A stretch of DNA of 19,059 nucleotides from Armatimonadota bacterium (lineage in GTDB: Bacteria; Armatimonadota; UBA5829), in the NCBI GenBank assembly GCA_023398345.1, contig JAEWSK010000233.1, positions 1 through 19,059 of the forward strand. Direction: 5' to 3'. Shown one piece after another: positions 15,060-19,059 of the stretch. Under the pieces are notes generated by a model. It was given only the letters and a program-made list of their open reading frames with translations, searched no databases and had not been told where the DNA came from. Both the position numbers and the translations under genes were made by a program. Within the stretch, counting starts at the first letter, position 1. Each line of letters starts with the position of its first letter.

Positions 15060-16334
15060 CTAGTCCCTGTGCCTCAACAATTGATCGACCTTGGGAGTAA
15101 CTTTTTCGCACGCGTCTTTTGCGGTCTCCCGGCCGATACGAACTAAGTCAAGCTCGCTTTGTATAATTTGCGTCATCTCCGGTGCGCATGATACTGACGG
15201 CACCGCCTTGCCGAACGGGATCATGTAAAGAAACGCTTGGCGGTTTTTGGGGTCGGCGTTTAGATGAAGATACGCGCTGGACTGCGCGACCGACTTGCGG
15301 CTTGGAATAATTTGAGATCGTATAGCAGCAGCTCTTTGATACTCTTTGCCGGTCATCCATTTTACCAGTTCCCACGCCTCTTCTTTATGCTGGGATCGCT
15401 TTAGCACGGCGTATGCCGCGCCGCAAATGATCGAAACTCTAGCTTTTGGCCCCTTGGGAATCGGCGCAACGTCATACTTGAACGTCTTAATCTCTTTTTT
15501 GTATAGAAGCTCTGCGGCCCAACTGCCGGATATGTTCATGCCGATTTTACCGGTCGTAAATAGCTTGCTCTGCCCCAAATTGGCCGATTCCTCAGCAGTA
15601 GGAGCGACATGGTATTTGTTTATAAGATCGGCCATAAACTGGATGCCTTCGTAAGCGGCAGGTTGGTTAATGGTGCACTTATTACCGTCGGATGAAACTA
15701 TACTGCCGCCGTTGGCATATACGTAATCCTGCCACCAAAGGTCGGTGGTCGTGCCCCATTGGTCGAGTTGGCCGTCTCCATCAGTATCTTTTGTAAGTTT
15801 TTTGGCGACCACAAGATATTTATCCCAGTTCCACGTCTCATCGGGATATGGGATGTGATACTTATCGAACATAGTCTTGTTGTAATACATCGCGTAGATG
15901 TCTATGTCCGTTGGAATTTCAAGAAGTTGGCCGTGCCATCTGCCCCAGCCTTCGATTGACTCTGAGTAAAAATCACGCAGGTCGTATTTGTCTCGCTCAA
16001 CATATTTATCAAGCGGCTCCAGCAGACCCTTTGCCGCGATCGGCGGAAACCACTCGGAACTGATGCGGGTCACATCCGGCGGACGCCCGCCCGCGCTCGA
16101 TATCATAAGCTTATCGAGCATTCTGGCCCACGGAGTGATCTCTATTTCGACTTTAATATTGGGATGGCGCTTCTCAAACTCGGCAACCAGCGCGCTGAGG
16201 CTCTGCTCCTCAACGTCATTACCCCACGATGCAAAGCGGATCGTCGTAACGCCTGGTTTCTCGTGTCCACAACCGACGACGAGCAACGCAAATACAATCA
16301 ACGCAATACACGTTTTTACTATGTTTCTGACCAT
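15060..16334 (-). CDS. Sugar ABC transporter substrate-binding lipoprotein
   Basis: A 424-residue extracytoplasmic solute-binding protein of family 1. The N-terminus is a lipoprotein signal with lipobox LVVGC, lipidated Cys22. The mature part starts with TTIRFASWGNDVEEQSL, and later segments GMNISGSWAAELL and EAWELVKWMTGKEYQ are typical of sugar-binding proteins such as UgpB/MalE relatives. DTDGDGQLD (183-191) looks like a calcium-binding loop of the kind seen in some of these proteins. The ATG at 16334 has GAGGA about five bases upstream. It is the first gene of the operon with the two permeases. No ATPase gene follows, so a shared MsmK/UgpC-type ATPase encoded elsewhere probably powers the importer. 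The convergent GH42-like gene suggests the ligand is a released sugar (inference). Confidence 0.93.
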   Translation of the reverse strand: MVRNIVKTCIALIVFALLVVGCGHEKPGVTTIRFASWGNDVEEQSLSALVAEFEKRHPNIKVEIEITPWARMLDKLMISSAGGRPPDVTRISSEWFPPIAAKGLLEPLDKYVERDKYDLRDFYSESIEGWGRWHGQLLEIPTDIDIYAMYYNKTMFDKYHIPYPDETWNWDKYLVVAKKLTKDTDGDGQLDQWGTTTDLWWQDYVYANGGSIVSSDGNKCTINQPAAYEGIQFMADLINKYHVAPTAEESANLGQSKLFTTGKIGMNISGSWAAELLYKKEIKTFKYDVAPIPKGPKARVSIICGAAYAVLKRSQHKEEAWELVKWMTGKEYQRAAAIRSQIIPSRKSVAQSSAYLHLNADPKNRQAFLYMIPFGKAVPSVSCAPEMTQIIQSELDLVRIGRETAKDACEKVTPKVDQLLRHRD

Positions 16335-16451
16335 TACATCCTCATAAATGAATGCAGCGCAAGAACCCTATTTCCGACCATCTCCTCAACAAAAGGAAAA
16401 AGTCGCATTTTAAAATATGTCTAAATACAGCGTCCGTCTATGGCTTATCAA

Positions 16452-16883
16452 CTAATAATCAACCAATGCGCATGTCAATTCGCCTCGGCAGACTAAATCT
16501 CCTTCGACGCGCGACTCCGCGCTGATCTTCCATATGCCGCGCCTGCCGCTAAGCAGCTTTACTTTGGTTACGACCGTGTCTCCTGGAATAGCTGCACGCT
16601 TAAAGCGAACACCATCGATTGCGGCAAAATACGCAAGCTTGCCCTTTGCTTCAGGCTTAGTCATAAGCAGATAGCAGCCGACCTGGGCCATGTGCTCTAC
16701 AAGCAGTGCGCCGGGAAATACTGCTTGGCCGGGCAAATGCCCCTGAAGAATTTTCTCGTTGGCAGTGATGTTCTTGATGCCGACGCAGTAATCGCAGTCG
16801 TCGGAAACCTCAATGATCCTGTCAATAAGCAAAAACGGGTAGCGGTGGGGTATGGTGTCTCGGATTTGTTCTATGTCTATCAT
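16452..16883 (-). CDS. fabZ: 3-hydroxyacyl-[acyl-carrier-protein] dehydratase FabZ
   Basis: FabZ removes water from beta-hydroxyacyl-ACP in each round of type II fatty acid synthesis. The 143-residue length is normal for this hot-dog fold enzyme. It begins with IPHRYPFLLIDRI (11-23), which matches the family start, and carries the catalytic pair His49 in GHLPGQAVFPG (48-58) and Glu63 in LLVEHMAQVG (60-69). The ATG at 16883 has no good Shine-Dalgarno sequence; AAGGAT lies about 19 bases upstream, too far. A TATAAT lies 51 bases upstream. There are no other fatty acid or lipid A genes beside it, which is unusual, since fabZ often sits with lpx or fab genes. A FabZ-like thioesterase or MaoC alternative is unlikely given the motifs. 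Confidence 0.92.
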   Translation of the reverse strand: MIDIEQIRDTIPHRYPFLLIDRIIEVSDDCDYCVGIKNITANEKILQGHLPGQAVFPGALLVEHMAQVGCYLLMTKPEAKGKLAYFAAIDGVRFKRAAIPGDTVVTKVKLLSGRRGIWKISAESRVEGDLVCRGELTCALVDY

Positions 16884-16933
16884 GAAAGTGTGTTTGCCAA
16901 TCCTTGTGTTATTCAGCGTCGTTCGCGCATACG

Positions 16934-16939
16934 ATTATA
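16934..16939 (-). promoter_or_regulatory. Candidate -10 element of fabZ
   Basis: A perfect TATAAT on the minus strand lies in the 94-base gap before fabZ. The -35 is weak: CTTACA 15 bases away is the best match. A start near 16927 would give a leader of about 44 bases. Confidence 0.4.
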
Positions 16940-16977
16940 ACACAAAACACAAAGTGTAAGCAGGAAAGGCAAAGCGA

Positions 16978-17400
16978 CTAATCTGCGATGTCCAGTTGGG
17001 TCTTGCCCCACGAGTAAAGCTCAGATGTGAGCTCTTGAAAAGCGGTCTGGATACGCTCTTGGGCGCTGGCAAGTTTACCTAAATATTTGAAGCCTTCATT
17101 GGTGGGATCCATTGTCGATATTGCCGACTCCGCCATCGCAACCATTTGCGCCTCGTCATCGGGAAGAAATAACGCGAGCTTGCAAAATGCTTCTTGGAGG
17201 ACCATATACTCTTCGACGGCTTTTGATGTGACGCTCAACACCATCTCAATCGCCTGCTTTAAAAGCGGCATTTCACATGGCAACTTTGATGCGGGCGCAC
17301 CGGACACCATCGTGGATGTCTCTTTAAGTACAGCAAGATAGCGGTCTACAATCTGTGCCGCCGTTGCGCGATCCATATTGTTTGAAATAGTAGCGATCAT
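16978..17400 (-). CDS. Conserved-looking helical cytoplasmic protein, function unknown
   Basis: I do not recognise this 140-residue protein. It has no signal peptide or membrane segment, is rich in Ala, Leu, Glu and Met, and should be nearly all alpha-helix: helices around residues 9-34, 46-77 and 83-95, and a long C-terminal helix from about 102 to 135 that includes KLASAQERIQTAFQELTSEL. It has two cysteines (about 42 and 73) and no obvious catalytic motif. The ATG at 17400 is about 18 bases from the predicted transcription start; the ATG at 17376 (ninth codon) is an alternative. Neither has a clear ribosome site. It seems to be its own transcript, between a lone ABC ATPase gene upstream and fabZ downstream. 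Base use is like its neighbours, so I take it as real. Confidence 0.65.
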   Translation of the reverse strand: MIATISNNMDRATAAQIVDRYLAVLKETSTMVSGAPASKLPCEMPLLKQAIEMVLSVTSKAVEEYMVLQEAFCKLALFLPDDEAQMVAMAESAISTMDPTNEGFKYLGKLASAQERIQTAFQELTSELYSWGKTQLDIAD

Positions 17401-17424
17401 AAACTTAAATGCACTCTCAAATGG

Positions 17425-17433
17425 ATTATATCA
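17425..17433 (-). promoter_or_regulatory. Extended -10 promoter of the unknown helical protein gene
   Basis: On the minus strand TGATATAAT (17433-17425) is a perfect extended -10 (TGnTATAAT). There is no recognisable -35, which such promoters can lack. Transcription would begin near 17418, about 18 bases before the ATG at 17400. Confidence 0.55.
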
Positions 17434-17510
17434 CATGTTTTGACCGGCTGCTTTCTAAAAATGTTCCAGCAGGGCAAGCACAGCACAAATTGAGCTAGAC
17501 GTCGCATAAT

Positions 17511-18305
17511 CTAAGCCATAAGGTGATAGTAGCCATTTCGCTCTATTACTTCCGCGGGCATCACAAAAAGCTCAGAAAGGTTTTTTGACGTGAGAACCTC
17601 GGATTTTGGGCCGTCGGCAAAAACACAGCCTTGCTTGAGCATGATTACGCGCGTTATTTCTGGGATGATATCAGGCAGATGGTGAGTTACCATTATTATA
17701 TTTCTGCCCGCGCGGGCGACTTTGCGAATGGAATCGGCAAATTTGCGCGCGGCGTGAGGATCGAGACCATTTGACGGTTCATCAAGTATAAGCGCCTTTG
17801 GCTTATGCACAATGGCACGCGCAATTAGCATTAGTCGAGCCTCGCCTGAAGACATCTCGGACATTGTCTTATACGCCAAGCGTTCGATTTCAAGAACATT
17901 AAGCAACTCGTCCGCGCGCTCCTGCATTTGTGCAGTGGGCTCATGGTGAGGATACAAACCTACGCTGCCAAAGAAACCGGAAAGTATTACGTCTCGACCT
18001 AAAAGCGGTCGACAAAAAAAGTCCTGCAAATCACCAGACACGATACCCAGCAGCAAGCGCAGTCGGAATACATCCCACGTGCTTTCACCAAGTATACGCA
18101 CCGGAGCATCGAAATTTGTCGCTAGCGGGTAAAGCTCTCGAGTGATGAGCTTTATGAGCGTGGACTTGCCGGAGCCGTTCGGCCCGATAATCGCGACGTT
18201 TTCACCTGAGTGTATCGTCGCGGTTATTGAGTCGAGCGCATGCACACCGCCCAAAGCTACTGTCGCATTGCGAAATTCTAAAAGAGGAACTGCTTCGTTT
18301 TTCAT
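17511..18305 (-). CDS. Stand-alone ABC transporter ATP-binding protein
   Basis: A single ABC ATPase domain of 264 residues with Walker A GPNGSGKST (41-49), a signature loop MSSGEARL (151-158) in place of LSGGQ, Walker B ALILDEP (171-177), D-loop NGLD and switch histidines VTHHL (206-210). It resembles the ModF/YlmA-type ATPases often annotated as molybdenum or iron-regulated, and ends with an extra 40-residue tail (SELFVMPAEVIERNGYYHL). AAGGTG lies six bases before the ATG at 18305. No permease or binding protein gene adjoins it, so its partner is unknown. It is unlikely to drive the nearby sugar importer, because it lacks the long C-terminal regulatory domain of MsmK/UgpC-type ATPases, which are about 360 residues. 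Confidence 0.88.
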   Translation of the reverse strand: MKNEAVPLLEFRNATVALGGVHALDSITATIHSGENVAIIGPNGSGKSTLIKLITRELYPLATNFDAPVRILGESTWDVFRLRLLLGIVSGDLQDFFCRPLLGRDVILSGFFGSVGLYPHHEPTAQMQERADELLNVLEIERLAYKTMSEMSSGEARLMLIARAIVHKPKALILDEPSNGLDPHAARKFADSIRKVARAGRNIIMVTHHLPDIIPEITRVIMLKQGCVFADGPKSEVLTSKNLSELFVMPAEVIERNGYYHLMA

Positions 18306-18336
18306 TACTGCACCTTTATCAATCTCTTATTTACTG

Positions 18337-18358
18337 CGATGGAGCGGCGGCCCCATCG
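18337..18358 (-). other. Hairpin between glmS and the ABC ATPase gene
   Basis: On the minus strand CGATGGGGC (18358-18350), loop CGCC and GCTCCATCG (18345-18337) can pair over nine positions, one of them G-U. No T run follows, so it is not a classical terminator. It lies in the leader of the ABC ATPase gene, or downstream of glmS, and may stabilise or regulate either. Confidence 0.4.
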
Positions 18359-18411
18359 AAATTGCGCTATGGCAAGCTTTATCGCATCATCGACGCAAGA
18401 TATAAAAATTG

Positions 18412-19059
18412 CTATTCCACCGTAACTGTTTTTGCCAGGTTCCGCGGCTGATCGATGCCCGGAACCTTAAACTTTGCAACATGGTATGCAAACAACTGCA
18501 GCGGCAGTGCAATCAACATCGGCGACCAAATCTCCTCAGTTTCGGGTATATGCAATACGTGATCCGCATACTCGCCAATGACTCGATCGCCATAAGTTGC
18601 AACTGCAATGACATCGCCTGATCGCGCCTTGATCTCTCGAATGTTTCCAAGCATTTTGTCATACGTGGCCGAGCGCGGCGCAATGGCTAAAGTGACAAAG
18701 CAGGGGTCGATCATCGCGATTGGGCCATGCTTCATCTCGCCTGCCGCGTAGCCCTCGGCGTGCATATAGGAAATTTCCTTAATCTTTAAGGCTCCCTCTA
18801 GCGCACTGGCGAGGTTGATGCCTCGCGCCATCAGCAGATACTGATTGAAGCAGTAGTAGTGATTTGCCAGCTCTAACAGGTCGGTGTAGTCTTCGAGAAT
18901 GTCATCAGCTTGATCCGGTAGTTTGCGCAGTGCAGCGCAAAGTTGGGCTGCGCGTTCGTTCGTGATCGTGCCGCGCACTTGCGCAAAACGCAGCGCGACT
19001 AGATTAAGCACCATCATTTGGGTCGTATATGCCTTGGTGCTGGCGACAGCTATCTCCGG
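18412..19059 (-). CDS. glmS: Glutamine-fructose-6-phosphate aminotransferase, C-terminal part, runs off the window
   Basis: GlmS makes glucosamine 6-phosphate from fructose 6-phosphate and glutamine, the entry step to peptidoglycan and lipopolysaccharide amino sugars. The window holds the last 215 or so codons: part of the first SIS domain (EIAVASTKAYTTQM at the very edge), then the second SIS domain with LEGALKIKEISYMHAEGYAA and GEMKHGPIAMID, and the diagnostic C-terminus IDQPRNLAKTVTVE, which carries the catalytic Lys. The glutaminase domain lies beyond base 19059. The frame continues open to the window edge, so the ATG at 19017 is internal. The ABC ATPase gene follows 106 bases downstream on the same strand. 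Any glmS ribozyme would be upstream and outside this window. Confidence 0.97.
   Translation of the reverse strand, partial: PEIAVASTKAYTTQMMVLNLVALRFAQVRGTITNERAAQLCAALRKLPDQADDILEDYTDLLELANHYYCFNQYLLMARGINLASALEGALKIKEISYMHAEGYAAGEMKHGPIAMIDPCFVTLAIAPRSATYDKMLGNIREIKARSGDVIAVATYGDRVIGEYADHVLHIPETEEIWSPMLIALPLQLFAYHVAKFKVPGIDQPRNLAKTVTVE

Noticed and set aside
15058..15111. Longer start at 15111 for the MalF-type permease
   Set aside because: It would overlap the end of the binding-protein gene by 52 bases and add residues unlike the family; ATG 15057 fits operon spacing.
16407..16420. AT-rich palindrome ATTTTAAAAT upstream of the importer operon as an operator
   Set aside because: Such short AT palindromes are common by chance and no matching second site or regulator gene is present.
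1..19059. Search for mobile elements, CRISPR arrays, tRNAs and phage genes
   Set aside because: No transposase, integrase, direct-repeat array, cloverleaf sequence or phage protein could be seen; the window seems to be core chromosome with small accessory parts.

Overview
The window is an ordinary-looking chromosomal stretch from a bacterium. About half the bases are G or C, genes are tightly packed, and most lie on the minus strand. FabZ, GlmS, a DsbD-type thiol-disulfide relay, a lipoprotein sugar-binding protein and several periplasm-directed proteins suggest a diderm heterotroph living on plant- or detritus-derived sugars. I cannot assign the phylum from sequence alone; Armatimonadota or a similar carbohydrate-degrading lineage is a guess. 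I saw no tRNA, rRNA, CRISPR array, insertion sequence or phage gene.

Layout. (1) 1-2635, plus strand: the 3' part of dxs overlapping a type 2 isopentenyl-diphosphate isomerase gene; together they are an isoprenoid precursor pair. (2) 2619-5481, minus strand: a single-polypeptide STAS plus HATPase regulator, and upstream of it a PEP-synthase/rifampin-phosphotransferase-like protein lacking the phosphohistidine domain. Each has a good sigma70-like promoter. (3) 5544-7922, minus: a GH4 glycosidase followed by a D-2-hydroxyacid dehydrogenase, probably co-transcribed. (4) 8107-9849, minus: dsbD, with its own promoter and terminator. (5) 9850-10185: no long gene. It holds a plus-strand promoter, a structured region and a perfect-stem terminator, probably a small RNA of about 230 nt or a short 49-codon gene. 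(6) 10186-10584, minus: a small single-pass membrane protein. (7) 10855-13140, plus: a secreted GH42-like glycoside hydrolase ending in a long hairpin terminator. (8) 13286-16334, minus: a sugar ABC importer operon (binding protein, two permeases, no ATPase). (9) 16452-19059, minus: fabZ, an unknown helical protein, a lone ABC ATPase, and the C-terminal third of glmS running off the edge.

How it fits together. The secreted glycosidase, the convergent ABC importer and the cytoplasmic GH4 glycosidase plus oxidoreductase could form a sugar scavenging route (inference from neighbourhood and families). The isoprenoid, FabZ and GlmS genes are housekeeping. The most unusual items are the phosphohistidine-less PEP-synthase-like protein, the STAS-HATPase fusion with a cysteine cluster, the orphan promoter-to-terminator unit at 9916-10180, and several genes whose predicted transcription start lies only a few bases before the start codon with no Shine-Dalgarno sequence, which suggests leaderless mRNAs.
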